A stretch of DNA of 64,000 nucleotides from Streptomyces sp. NBC_01217. GTDB taxonomy: Bacteria; Actinomycetota; Actinomycetes; Streptomycetales; Streptomycetaceae. Position numbers and translations under genes: made by a program. The DNA lies in contig NZ_CP108538.1 in the NCBI RefSeq assembly GCF_035994185.1, forward strand, positions 1,240,001 to 1,304,000. Direction: 5' to 3'. Shown piece after piece: positions 32,542-41,874 of the stretch (positions within the stretch are counted from its first letter, which is position 1; each line of letters opens with the position of its first letter). Under the pieces are notes generated by a model that saw only the letters and a program-made list of their open reading frames with translations, ran no database searches and had not been told where the DNA came from.

Positions 32542-34811
32542 CCGCACCGCACCCGTCCCCCACCGCCCAGCATCTGCCGCCGCCCGGCCGCGGCAGGCAC
32601 CGCCCGGAGGGAATCCCGGGCAACAGGCGGCGATCGCGTCCGGCGCCGAAGCCCGGGCGGACGAAGACCGTGCACACCCCCACCGTGCTCCAGATGGAGG
32701 CCCTGGAGTGCGGTGCGGCCTCGCTGGCAATGGTGCTCGGCCACTACGGCCGCCATGTGCCGCTGGAGGAGCTGCGGATCGCCTGCGGCGTCTCGCGTGA
32801 CGGCTCACGCGCCAGCAACGTGCTCAAGGCGGCCCGTAGTTACGGCCTCCAGGCCAAGGGCATGCAGATGGAGCCCGCGGCCCTCTCCGAGGTCCAGGCG
32901 CCCGCGATCCTCTTCTGGGAGTTCAACCACTACGTCGTGTACGACGGCGTGGGACGCCGTCTCGGACGGCGGGGCGTGCACATCAACGACCCCGACAAGG
33001 GACGCCGGTTCGTGCCCGCCGAGGATTTCGACACCAGCTTCACCGGGGTCGTCCTCGTCCTCGAACCCGGCGAGGACTTCGAGCGCGGCGGCCGGAAGCC
33101 CGGCGTCATGGCCGCGCTGCCGGCCCGGCTGCGCGGCACCACGGGCACGATGCTGGTCGCCCTGCTCGCCAGTCTGCTGCTGGTGGCCGTCGGGGCGACG
33201 CTCCCGGCCCTGAGCCGCACCTACATCGACATGTTCATGATCGGTGAACAGACCTCGCTGCTGGGTGTGCTGTTCGCCGCGATGGGCACCATGGTCGCCC
33301 TCACCGTCGTACTGACGTGGCTGCAGCAGGCGAATCTGCTGCGCGGGCGCATCATCTCGTCCACGCTCGGCAGCGCGCGCTTCTTCCGGCATCTGCTCCG
33401 GCTGCCGGTCACCTTCTTCTCGCAGCGCAGCCCGGCCGACCTGGTCCAGCGCCTCCAGTCCAACGACGCCGTGGCCGAGACTCTCGCCCGGGACCTCACC
33501 GCGGCAGGCGTGGACGGCATCGTCGTCCTCCTCTACGCGTTCCTGCTCTGGACGTACGATCCGCAGCTGACCGTCATCGGGGTGGGGATCGCGCTGCTCA
33601 ACGTGGTCGCGATGCGCATCGTCATACGGTTGCGGGCTGTCGGCACGCAGAAACTGCGGGCCGACAGCGCACGGCTCACGAACACCTCGTACACCGGTCT
33701 CCAGCTGATCGAGACGATGAAGGCCACGGGTGGCGAGAACGGGTACTTCCGGCGGTGGGCCGGGCAGCACGCGACGACTCTGGACGAGCAGCAGCGCCTC
33801 GGGGTGCCGAGCGCCTGGCTGGGCGTCGTCGCCCCCACCCTCGCGACGCTCAACAGCGCGGTGATCCTGTGGATCGGCGGGCTGCGGGCCGTGGAGGGGC
33901 ACATCTCGATCGGTCTGCTCGTCGCCTTCCAGGCTCTGGTGACCCGCTTCACCGCGCCGGTCACAAGGCTCAACGGGGTGGCGGGCCGCGTCCAGGACTT
34001 CGCGGCCGATGTGGCCCGTCTCAAGGACGTCGAGAACTTCCCGGTCGACGCGCTGTACTCCCGCCGTGAGCCCGCCGCGAGTACCCGCCGCCTCAAGGGC
34101 CATGTGACGCTGGAGGACATCACCTTCGGCTACAGCCCGCTCGACAAGCCGCTGCTCACCGGTTTCTCGCTGTCCGTGGGGCCGGGGCAGCAGGTGGCGC
34201 TCGTCGGCGGCTCGGGCAGCGGCAAGTCGACGGTCTCCCGGCTCATCTCGGGTCTCTACAGCCCGTGGGAGGGCACGATCCGTATCGACGGGCAGCGTCT
34301 GGAGGACATACCCCGGGGCGCGCTGGCCGCGTCCGTGTCCTTCGTCGACCAGGACGTCTTCCTCTTCGAGGGGACGGTCCGGGACAACGTGGCGCTGTGG
34401 GATCCCTCGGTCCCGGACGAGGCGGTGACCGAGGCCCTGCGGGACGCCGCCCTGTACGACGTCGTCGCCCGCCGCCCTCGTGGCATCCACAGCCGGGTGG
34501 AGCAGGACGGCCGGAACTTCTCCGGCGGGCAGCGTCAGCGCCTGGAGATCGCCCGCGCGCTCGTGCGCCGCCCCAGCATCCTGGTCCTGGACGAGGTCAC
34601 CAGCGCGCTGGACGCCGAGACGGAGCGGGTCATCATCGACAACCTGCGCAGGCGCGGCTGTGCCTGTGTCGTGATCGCGCACCGGCTGAGCACCGTGCGC
34701 GACAGCGACGAGATCGTGGTCCTGGACCACGGGACCGTCGTGGAACGCGGCCGGCACGAGAATCTGGTGGCCGCCGGGGGCCCCTACGCCGATCTGGTCA
34801 GGGAGCACTGA
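32538..34811 (+). CDS. NHLM-type bacteriocin ABC transporter with N-terminal C39 peptidase
   Basis: This is a 757-residue protein starting at GTG 32538. The peptidase C39 domain (~45-180) carries the catalytic Cys in MEALECGAASLAMVLGHYG, His in FNHYVVYDGV and Asp in INDPDKG. Six membrane helices occupy ~205-490. The nucleotide-binding domain has Walker A GGSGSGKST (~558), signature FSGGQRQRLEIARAL and Walker B ILVLDEVTSALD. It cleaves double-glycine leaders and exports the core, so the peptide at 31425 is the obvious substrate. All key residues are present. Confidence 0.92.
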   Translation: MTAPHPSPTAQHLPPPGRGRHRPEGIPGNRRRSRPAPKPGRTKTVHTPTVLQMEALECGAASLAMVLGHYGRHVPLEELRIACGVSRDGSRASNVLKAARSYGLQAKGMQMEPAALSEVQAPAILFWEFNHYVVYDGVGRRLGRRGVHINDPDKGRRFVPAEDFDTSFTGVVLVLEPGEDFERGGRKPGVMAALPARLRGTTGTMLVALLASLLLVAVGATLPALSRTYIDMFMIGEQTSLLGVLFAAMGTMVALTVVLTWLQQANLLRGRIISSTLGSARFFRHLLRLPVTFFSQRSPADLVQRLQSNDAVAETLARDLTAAGVDGIVVLLYAFLLWTYDPQLTVIGVGIALLNVVAMRIVIRLRAVGTQKLRADSARLTNTSYTGLQLIETMKATGGENGYFRRWAGQHATTLDEQQRLGVPSAWLGVVAPTLATLNSAVILWIGGLRAVEGHISIGLLVAFQALVTRFTAPVTRLNGVAGRVQDFAADVARLKDVENFPVDALYSRREPAASTRRLKGHVTLEDITFGYSPLDKPLLTGFSLSVGPGQQVALVGGSGSGKSTVSRLISGLYSPWEGTIRIDGQRLEDIPRGALAASVSFVDQDVFLFEGTVRDNVALWDPSVPDEAVTEALRDAALYDVVARRPRGIHSRVEQDGRNFSGGQRQRLEIARALVRRPSILVLDEVTSALDAETERVIIDNLRRRGCACVVIAHRLSTVRDSDEIVVLDHGTVVERGRHENLVAAGGPYADLVREH

Positions 34812-34812
34812 C

Positions 34813-37671
34813 GTGGCATCCGTTCATCCTCTCGCAGGCATGGAGGCTCCCGGGCAGGACCCGGTCATCGGCGCGCTGGGAGCTCTCGGCGAGCCGGTCG
34901 ACTGCACCGGGCTGCGGAGTCTGTCGCTGGAGGGCCCGCAGGTGCTGTGGCTCGTAGTGGGCGGCGCCCTCGACCTGTTCACGGTGGACGCGGTGGAGCA
35001 GGGGCACTGGCACTTCCTGGGCCGGCTCGAACCGGGAACCCTCGTGCTGGGTCCGGTCGAGGGCCCGCAGCACACCCTGATCGGGCGGCCGCTCCAGGAG
35101 TGCGTGCTCCGCCGGATCCCGCTGCGTGAGCTGTACCGGCCGGAGTACGCCGGCCAGGGGACGTACGAGGGTCAGTACCGCAGCCATTACGACACGGGGG
35201 ACGCCACCCTGAGCCTGCTGGAGCACGCCTTCTCGCTCGGCGTGGGCCGGAGCCAGCGGGTGCTGTTCGAGGCCCCGCTGGACGGGCGGACCACCTTCGA
35301 CGAGACGGTGGGCGACGACGACATCCTGTGGCTGCCGGTGTCGCCCGGGAGTGTGCAGTACGGCGCCGCGTTCAGCGCCGAGGCGGCGGGTGACCTGCTT
35401 GTCGACCCGGCGATGTGGCAGGGGATGGTCAATCAGCAGTACCGCCTGCTGTCGGCGCTGGACCGCTGGATCGAACAGCTGGAGCGCGCTCACGAGGACC
35501 GGACCGCGGCGGGCATGAAGGCGGGCGAGGCCGTCCGCAAGGAGGCCGACCATGCGTTGCTGACCTCGATCGGCCGGTCCCGGAGGGGCTCTTCGCCCGC
35601 GACGGGTGCCTCGGACGACGCGGTGTACGCGGCCTGCCGCCTGGTGGCCCAGGACTCCGGGATCGTCCTCGCGGAGCCCGCGACGGGCGGGGCGGTGAGC
35701 GACCGGATCGACCCGGTCGAGCGGGTCGCGGTCGCCTCGCGCATCCGCACACGCGCGGTGCGGCTCGACGGGCGCTGGTGGCGGGAGAACTCCGGGCCTC
35801 TGGTGGGCCACCGGGCCGCGTCCGGGGCACCGGTCGCCCTGCTCTGGCGCCGTGGCCGCTACGAGGCGGTCAATCCGCTGACGGGGCGGCGCAGCCGGGT
35901 CGGCAGCTCCTCTGCGCAGGAGCTCGACGAGCGCGCCGTGATGTTCTACCGGCCACTGCCGGAGCAGCCGTTGAGCAAGAGGCAGCTGCTGCGCTTCGGA
36001 CTGTTCGGTACCCGGGGCGACCTGCGGAAACTGGTGCTGGCGGGACTGGTGACAGTTGCGCTGGGGTCGCTGGTGCCGATCGCGACCGGCAAGGTGCTCG
36101 GCGTGTACGTACCCAACGCCCAGAACGCCCTCATCGTGCAGGTGTCACTGGCCGTCATCATCTCCGGTGTCGTCTCGGCGGCCTTCATGCTGCTGCAGAA
36201 CCTCACGATCCTGCGGATGGAGGGGCGGATCGAGAGCACGCTCCAGCCCGCGGTCTGGGACCGGCTGCTGCGGCTGCCGACGAAGTTCTTCACCGGGCGC
36301 TCCACGGGGGAACTGGCGAGCGCGGCGATGGGGGTGAGCGCGATCCGCCGGGTGCTGTCCGGCACCGGTCCTGTCGTGGTGCAGGCGGGCACGCTCGGGG
36401 TGATGAATCTGGGCCTGCTGCTCTGGTTCAGTGTGCCGCTGGCGCTCACCGCCGTCGCGATGCTGGTGGTCATCTCCGGGGTGTTCCTCACCATGGGTAT
36501 GTGGGAGCTCCGCTGGCAGCGCCGCCTGGTCGTGCTGGGCAACAAGCTGAACAACCAGGCGTTCCAGACGCTGCGGGGGCTGCCCAAGCTGCGGGTCGCG
36601 GCGGCCGAGAGCTTCGCGTACGGGGCATGGGCGGCGGAGTTCGCCCGCAGCCGCGAGCTGCAGAAGCGGGCGGGCCGGATCAAGAATCTGACGACGGTCC
36701 TCAACGCGGTCTATCTGCCGCTGTGTTCGCTGGTCATCTTCGTCCTGCTGGCGGGCCCGGCACGCGGGTCCCTGACGGCCGCCGAGTTCCTGACCTTCAA
36801 CACGTCCGTGACGATGCTGCTGACTGCCGTCACCCAGCTCACCGGGGCGTTCGTGTCCGCAGCCGCCGTGCTGCCGATGTTCGAGCAGATCAAGCCGGTG
36901 CTCGACGGGGCACCCGAAGTACGCGGCACCAGCACCCAGCCGGGCGCACTGTCCGGGGAGATCGAAGCCCGGGGTGTGTCCTTCCGCTACTCCGACGACG
37001 GTCCCGTCGTCCTCGACGAGGTGTCGCTGACCGTCCGGCCCGGCGAGTTCGTCGCCATCGTGGGACCCAGCGGGTGCGGCAAGTCGACGTTGCTGAGGCT
37101 GCTCATCGGCTTCGACAAGCCGGTGTCGGGCAGCGTGCTGTACGACGGCCAGGATCTGACGGCGCTCGACCGGGCGGCCGTGCGCCGTCAGTGCGGGGTC
37201 GTGCTGCAGAACGCCCAGCCGCTGTCCGGATCGATCCTTGACTGCATCTGCGGTGCCGAGGTCTTCACCCAGGAGGAGGCATGGGAGGCCGCCGCCATGG
37301 CGGGGCTGGCCGATGACATCAGGCGCATGCCGATGGGGCTGCACACGATGATCTCCGGCGGCGGCTCGATCTCCGGCGGGCAGCGCCAGCGGCTGATGAT
37401 CGCCCAGGCCCTCGTCCGACGCCCCCGCATCCTGTTCCTCGACGAGGCCACGAGCGCGCTCGACAACGAGACCCAGCGCACCGTGATCGAGAGCACCAGG
37501 TCCCTGCGGGCCACCCGGGTCGTCATCGCGCACCGGCTGTCCACGGTCATGGACGCCGACCGCGTGATCGTCATGGCGGAGGGCCGGGTCGTCCAGGAGG
37601 GGCCGCCCGCCGAACTCCTCGCGGACACGCACGGGCAGCTCCATGAACTGGTACGGCGTCAGATGAACTGA
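34813..37671 (+). CDS. NHLM-type bacteriocin system ABC transporter ATP-binding/permease protein
   Basis: This is a 952-residue protein starting at GTG 34813, one base after the previous stop. The long N-terminal ~390 residues include a cupin- or cyclic-nucleotide-like sensor region, as in the second NHLM ABC protein. Membrane helices span ~415-680. The nucleotide-binding domain has Walker A GPSGCGKST (~752), signature ISGGQRQRLMIAQALV and Walker B ILFLDEATSALD. The NHLM pair probably works as a heteromer, only the partner carrying the peptidase. Its stop is followed within tens of bases by a relaxase remnant, so the locus borders a mobile-element scar. Confidence 0.9.
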   Translation: MASVHPLAGMEAPGQDPVIGALGALGEPVDCTGLRSLSLEGPQVLWLVVGGALDLFTVDAVEQGHWHFLGRLEPGTLVLGPVEGPQHTLIGRPLQECVLRRIPLRELYRPEYAGQGTYEGQYRSHYDTGDATLSLLEHAFSLGVGRSQRVLFEAPLDGRTTFDETVGDDDILWLPVSPGSVQYGAAFSAEAAGDLLVDPAMWQGMVNQQYRLLSALDRWIEQLERAHEDRTAAGMKAGEAVRKEADHALLTSIGRSRRGSSPATGASDDAVYAACRLVAQDSGIVLAEPATGGAVSDRIDPVERVAVASRIRTRAVRLDGRWWRENSGPLVGHRAASGAPVALLWRRGRYEAVNPLTGRRSRVGSSSAQELDERAVMFYRPLPEQPLSKRQLLRFGLFGTRGDLRKLVLAGLVTVALGSLVPIATGKVLGVYVPNAQNALIVQVSLAVIISGVVSAAFMLLQNLTILRMEGRIESTLQPAVWDRLLRLPTKFFTGRSTGELASAAMGVSAIRRVLSGTGPVVVQAGTLGVMNLGLLLWFSVPLALTAVAMLVVISGVFLTMGMWELRWQRRLVVLGNKLNNQAFQTLRGLPKLRVAAAESFAYGAWAAEFARSRELQKRAGRIKNLTTVLNAVYLPLCSLVIFVLLAGPARGSLTAAEFLTFNTSVTMLLTAVTQLTGAFVSAAAVLPMFEQIKPVLDGAPEVRGTSTQPGALSGEIEARGVSFRYSDDGPVVLDEVSLTVRPGEFVAIVGPSGCGKSTLLRLLIGFDKPVSGSVLYDGQDLTALDRAAVRRQCGVVLQNAQPLSGSILDCICGAEVFTQEEAWEAAAMAGLADDIRRMPMGLHTMISGGGSISGGQRQRLMIAQALVRRPRILFLDEATSALDNETQRTVIESTRSLRATRVVIAHRLSTVMDADRVIVMAEGRVVQEGPPAELLADTHGQLHELVRRQMN

Positions 37672-37689
37672 GTGGACGGCTCACGGAGG

Positions 37690-38269
37690 CGGGTCGTCGA
37701 GAGGGCACGACGGCGCGGCTACGATCAGCGCGCCGTCCAGCGCGAGGCCCACAAGGTCGAAATCGACTACGGGCTCCTGAGACTGAAGCCGGGCGACGGC
37801 ACCTGCGCCAAGCGACCCACCGGCAGGGAACACTTCAAAGCCAAGCGCCTGGGCCAGGACGCCGCCACCCGTGATGTCCTGCGTCTGCGGGCACACCGCG
37901 CGGTTGCCGCCGCGCCCGACGAGGCCGAGTACTTCGCCCTACTGGAGGCAACGGGCGAGACCGTACGCTTCAAACCCGGCCCCTCCGGTGACGCGCTCGG
38001 CTGCAACTTCTGCCTTGCCCGACGGCATCAACGACAAGGGCGAGCTGGTCTTCCACTCGGGCTCCACGCTCGCCCCCGTCCTGTCCCTGCCCAGAATCCG
38101 CAAGAGCCTCGCCACCAGCCCGGATCCGGTCACCGTCCGGCCAGGCGACCCGTGGCACCAGGCCACCGCCGCCACCGAACGACTCGTGAACACCGGGACG
38201 ATCGTCTCTGCAGGCTCAGTCGGTGCGGCCGGACTTTCGCTCGACAGTCCCACCGAAGCGACTCACTGA
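37690..38269 (+). pseudogene. Relaxase/mobilisation nuclease remnant, frameshifted
   Basis: The first frame (to ~38015) reads HKVEIDYGLLRLKPGDGTCA, REHFKAKRLGQDAATRDVLR and DEAEYFALLEATGETVRFKP, like the post-catalytic region of Streptomyces plasmid relaxases. It continues in another frame as ALPDGINDKGELVFHSGSTL and LSLPRIRKSL to 38269, matching the usual GDxxxDGxPVWFxGxxLAPDLxLPKLR segment. The His-rich catalytic N-terminus is missing. This is a plasmid or integrative-element scar. Confidence 0.65.
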
Positions 38270-38329
38270 CGACCTCGGGAGAAATTGGGATCGAGGCGTG
38301 CTCGTCTGCCAGTTCGGCCGGTGGGTTGA

Positions 38330-38614
38330 TCAACAGGCTGTCTGCCGGACGGGCACCAGTTCGGTGCTCGTCCGGCGACGGGTTGCCCGTCGGGCGGACC
38401 GATCGGAGACAGTCCGGTGATGGCCATGTGGGTCTCGGCGTAGTCCTCGTGCCGCCCGGTGTACCGCTGCGGCGGGCGCCACTTCGTACAGCGCGGAAGC
38501 GCGGGCCGCTTCCCGGCGTGGCGCGAGTTCTTCGATCAACTCGCCCAAATGCTGGCGGGAGACGCCGGTGAAGACAGGATGGGACAAGGCCGTGCGGGGT
38601 GGCTCGTGATGCAC
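38330..38614 (-). pseudogene. IS5-type transposase N-terminal fragment
   Basis: The minus-strand frame begins LSHPVFTGVSRQHLGELIEE, LAPRREAARASALYE, the N-terminal helix-turn-helix start of IS5-family (DUF4096-like) Streptomyces transposases, then runs into unrelated arginine-rich sequence. The DDE catalytic part is absent. It is another remnant in the same scar region as the relaxase. Confidence 0.5.
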
Positions 38615-38685
38615 GCCTTGAGAACCCGCACGGCCGCCTTACGTCACGGTCCTGCCTGCCCCACCAGCATTGCTCCCCCAGTCAG

Positions 38686-39711
38686 TCAAGCCCCCAGTAC
38701 ACGCCCGATCTCTGCGAGCTCCTCCTCCGCCAGCGGCCCGAACTCCAGCGCCCCGGCGTTCTCCTCCGCCTGCGTGACCGTCCGAAAGCCGGGGATGGGC
38801 ACCGTCCGCGGGCTGCGCGCCCACAGCCAGGCCAGCGCGCCCGTGGCGAGAGTGCGCCCGCGGCTCGTGAGGACGGACCGTACCGCCTCGACGCGTACCA
38901 GCCACTGCGGATCGGCACCACCACCCGCCACGAAACCCGGCAGCCAGGCAGGCGGCGCGCTACGGATGTCACCGGCGGCGAGCGTGCTCCCCGGCAGGTA
39001 CTTCCCGGTCAGCAGCCCCATCGCAAGCGGGCTGCGGTTGATGCTCGCGAGGTCGAACTCCTCACACAAGGTGAGCATTTCGGGCGCGTCCTGGAGGATG
39101 TTGCAGCGGTGCTGCACGGCCGCGCAGTGCGGGCCCTCGGCGAAGACTGCCGCGCGCCCCGGGTCGTCGGTGCTCCATGCGTACGCGCGGACGAGCCCTT
39201 CCCGCACAAGATCTTCGCAGGCGTCCCGCAGGAGAGTGGCCCGTTCGGGATCCGCGTCCGACAGATGCAACTGGTACAGGTCCACGTAATCGGTGCCGAG
39301 CCTGGCGAGCGACGCCGTCAGCGCACGGCGTACGTACGCCGGTGAGTCGTCGCAGCCCGTGAGGACCTTGCTCTCCTCGTCGAAGAGGTTGCCCCACTTG
39401 GTGGCCACGACGACGTCCGCCCTGCGCCTGCCGAGGGCCCGTCCCAGTACGCGCTCGCTGTGCCCGGTCCCGTAGACGTCGGCGGTGTCGAAGAAGGTCA
39501 CGCCGAGGTCCAGCGCACGGCGCACGGCACGCACGGACTCCTCGTCATCGACCTTGCCCCAGCCGAGCGGGCTCCCGTCGGGCCCCTGCCATTGTCCGCC
39601 GATGGCCCAGCAGCCAAAACCGAGGGCGCTCACCTCGATTCCGCTTCGTCCGAGGGTCCTTGTGTACGGCGCGTGCGTACCGGCGGCCGTCGTCTCGTTG
39701 GTCGTCTCCAT
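38686..39711 (-). CDS. Aldo/keto reductase
   Basis: This is a 341-residue protein starting at ATG 39711 (METTNETTAAG). The (beta/alpha)8 AKR fold and catalytic tetrad are visible: Asp and Tyr in FFDTADVYGTGHSERVLG, Lys in VVVATKWGNLF, and His in DLYQLHLSD. The NADPH-binding end is VPIPGFRTVTQAEENAGAL. The order fits the AKR11/AKR13 voltage-gated-channel-beta-like class of bacterial reductases. Substrate unknown. It stands alone on the minus strand between two scar regions. Confidence 0.9.
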   Translation of the reverse strand: METTNETTAAGTHAPYTRTLGRSGIEVSALGFGCWAIGGQWQGPDGSPLGWGKVDDEESVRAVRRALDLGVTFFDTADVYGTGHSERVLGRALGRRRADVVVATKWGNLFDEESKVLTGCDDSPAYVRRALTASLARLGTDYVDLYQLHLSDADPERATLLRDACEDLVREGLVRAYAWSTDDPGRAAVFAEGPHCAAVQHRCNILQDAPEMLTLCEEFDLASINRSPLAMGLLTGKYLPGSTLAAGDIRSAPPAWLPGFVAGGGADPQWLVRVEAVRSVLTSRGRTLATGALAWLWARSPRTVPIPGFRTVTQAEENAGALEFGPLAEEELAEIGRVLGA

Positions 39712-39813
39712 GCCTGTGAAGGCTAGGAGTTGGAGTGCATGCGAAGGCAACCCGCCTGCCGGGATCAGGCCCGGTATGCCGCCAGATCAGCGGCCGGAGC
39801 AAGACGCCCACCT

Positions 39814-40242
39814 TCAATTGCTCCCGAGGTCGTAAGCCGTCAGCGGGTGACGCCAGGCCCCGCGGTCGATGGCGGTGTCGGCGCTGACTTGCGCGACCAG
39901 CTCGGGGACGACGAGGGTCGGTACGAGGGGTTCGCGACTGTCCCAGGTGGCGGTGAACCGTGCGCCGGTCCATGGGTGGTCGGGGCCGGCCTCGGTGAGG
40001 TGGTCGGCGAGTCGGCGGGCGGCATCCGGCTTCAGCGGCGTGGTCCGGCCGACCGCGCGCAGCCGACCGTCTGTGCCGTAGCGGCCGAGGACGAGCAGCT
40101 GCGGGCGTCGCAGGGCTCCGGTCAGTCCGCCGATGAACGCTTCGGTGGTCTCGCGGAGACACTGGCGAAGGGCTCGTATTCGAACCATGCGGTATTCGAC
40201 GGGGAGCGCGGAAAGTGCCGCCTCGACTGTCGCAAGTCTCAC
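39814..40242 (-). pseudogene. ATP-dependent DNA ligase, C-terminal remnant
   Basis: The ~142-residue frame matches the OB-fold C-terminus of Streptomyces LigD-like/LigC-type ATP-dependent ligases: FIGGLTGALRRPQLLVLGRY, LRAVGRTTPLKPDAARRLAD, VPTLVVPELVAQVSADTAID, ending WRHPLTAYDLGSN. The adenylation domain with the KxDG lysine is missing, so the protein cannot be a ligase. The start GTG at 40242 is only the edge of homology. Confidence 0.65.
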
Positions 40243-40269
40243 GAGCGTTGAATGCGTCTCGGGCCGCCT

Positions 40270-41037
40270 CTAGAGCTGGGTGGCGCCGCCGTCGACGAGC
40301 AGCTCCGCACCGGTGGTGAAGGAGCTCTGGTCTCCGGCCAGGTAGAGGGCGGTGGCGGCGACCTCGTCGGGGCGACCGGCGCGACCGAGCGGGGTCGGTG
40401 CGGCGGGCTCGGCCGCCGCGGACTGGTCGTCCTGCGGGAACGCGGCCCGCAGTTCGTCACCGCCGGGGGTCTCGACGGGGCCGGGAGTGAGGGCGTTGAC
40501 CCGGATCCGACGGTCGGCCAGTTCGGCGGCCCACGTGCGGGCAAGGCTGCGGATCGCGGCCTTGGTAGCGGCGTAGACACCGAGGCCCGGAGCGGCGCGC
40601 AGGGCCGCGCTGGAGGAGAGCAGAATCACCGAGGCGCCGACCGGCAGCAGAGGCAGGGCCTTTTGGATGGTGAAGATCGTGCCCTTGAGGTTGACGGAGG
40701 TGGTGCGTTCGTACTCCTCCTCAGTGATCTGGCCGAGAGGGCCGTAGTCCCCGAGGCCGGCGTTGGCGACGACGATGTCGAGGCGGCCGCTGCGCTCCTC
40801 GATCTCGGCGAAGAGCCGGTCGAGGTCGTCGAGCCGCGACACGTCACCCTGGATGCCGATTCCCCGGTCACCGACCTGCGCGACGGCGGTGTCCAGTTCG
40901 GCCTTGCGGCGGCCGGTCAGGTAGACCGTCGCTCCCTCAGCGGCGAACCGGCGCGCGATGGCCAGACCGATGCCGGTAGAAGCGCCGGTCACCAGGGCGG
41001 TCTTGTTGTCCAGCTGCCACCCGAATTCAGTAGACAT
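40270..41037 (-). CDS. SDR family NAD(P)-dependent oxidoreductase
   Basis: This is a 255-residue classical short-chain dehydrogenase starting at ATG 41037. Cofactor motif VTGASTGIG lies at ~16-24, NAG in VVANAGLGDYG at ~91, catalytic Ser in VILLSSSAALR, YxxxK in YAATKAA, and the end reads GAELLVDGGATQL. TGRRK after the second strand favours NADP(H). Substrate unknown. It is divergent from the sulfonate permease gene with a very short intergenic space (~40 bp), unusually tight for two divergent promoters. Confidence 0.9.
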   Translation of the reverse strand: MSTEFGWQLDNKTALVTGASTGIGLAIARRFAAEGATVYLTGRRKAELDTAVAQVGDRGIGIQGDVSRLDDLDRLFAEIEERSGRLDIVVANAGLGDYGPLGQITEEEYERTTSVNLKGTIFTIQKALPLLPVGASVILLSSSAALRAAPGLGVYAATKAAIRSLARTWAAELADRRIRVNALTPGPVETPGGDELRAAFPQDDQSAAAEPAAPTPLGRAGRPDEVAATALYLAGDQSSFTTGAELLVDGGATQL

Positions 41038-41076
41038 TCTGCTTCATCCGTTCGTCGGCCGCTCGGCCTGGAGCCG

Positions 41077-41874
41077 GTGGTCGCGGCCTCTGCCCGGGGT
41101 GTGCGTCTGCGGGCGGTTCCCCGTTGGATCCGTCGTACCATCGGGCCGCTGCTGCTGCTCGTGCTGTGGCAGGTGCTCAGCGCCACCGGGGTCCTGCACC
41201 CCGACGTGCTGGCATCGCCCGGCACCATCGCCCGGGCCGGAGCGGATCTGATCGCGGACGGCACGCTGCCGTCCGCCATGGGGATCTCGCTGCAGCGGGT
41301 TGCCGTGGGGCTGGTGCTCGGGGGTGTCGTCGGCACCGCGCTCGCGTTGGTTTCCGGGCTCTCGCGGCTCGGCGAGGATCTTGTGGACGCGAGCGTGCAG
41401 ATGCTGCGCACCGTTCCCTGGGTCGGTCTCATCCCGCTCTTCATCATCTGGCTCGGGATCGGTGAGGAGCCGAAGGTGGCGCTCATCGCGCTCGGTGTGG
41501 CCTTTCATCTGTATCTCAATGTGTACGCGGGCATTCGCGGCGTCGATGCCCAACTCATCGAAGCCGGAGAGTCGTTGGGTCTCGGCCGGTGGGGACTGAT
41601 TCGGCATGTGGTGCTGCCGGGAGCGCTGCCCGGGGCGATGACGGGGCTGCGTTATTCGCTCGCCACCGCATGGCTGGCGCTGGTCTTCGGCGAGTCCGTC
41701 AACGCCGATGCCGGGATCGGCTTCCTGATGAATCAGGCCCGGGAGTTCTTCCGTACCGACGTCATCGTCGTCTGTCTGGTCGTCTACGCCTTCCTCGGCC
41801 TCGCCGCCGACGTCATCGTCCGCATACTCGAAAGGCTGCTGCCGCAATGGCGACCGACGTTCACGGGGCAGTGA
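41077..41874 (+). CDS. ssuC: Aliphatic sulfonate ABC transporter permease
   Basis: This is a 265-residue protein if it starts at GTG 41077 (GGAG at 41070); GTG 41101 is the alternative. The open frame runs far upstream over the SDR gene, so the start must lie after 41037. It has six membrane segments and the BPD_transp_1 EAA loop (DAQLIEAGESLGLGRWGLIR, then HVVLPGALPGAMTGLR). QMLRTVPWVGLIPLFIIWLG is typical of SsuC/TauC permeases. It couples to the ATPase gene by a 28-bp overlap. It imports alkanesulfonates for sulfur supply. Confidence 0.85.
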   Translation: MVAASARGVRLRAVPRWIRRTIGPLLLLVLWQVLSATGVLHPDVLASPGTIARAGADLIADGTLPSAMGISLQRVAVGLVLGGVVGTALALVSGLSRLGEDLVDASVQMLRTVPWVGLIPLFIIWLGIGEEPKVALIALGVAFHLYLNVYAGIRGVDAQLIEAGESLGLGRWGLIRHVVLPGALPGAMTGLRYSLATAWLALVFGESVNADAGIGFLMNQAREFFRTDVIVVCLVVYAFLGLAADVIVRILERLLPQWRPTFTGQ

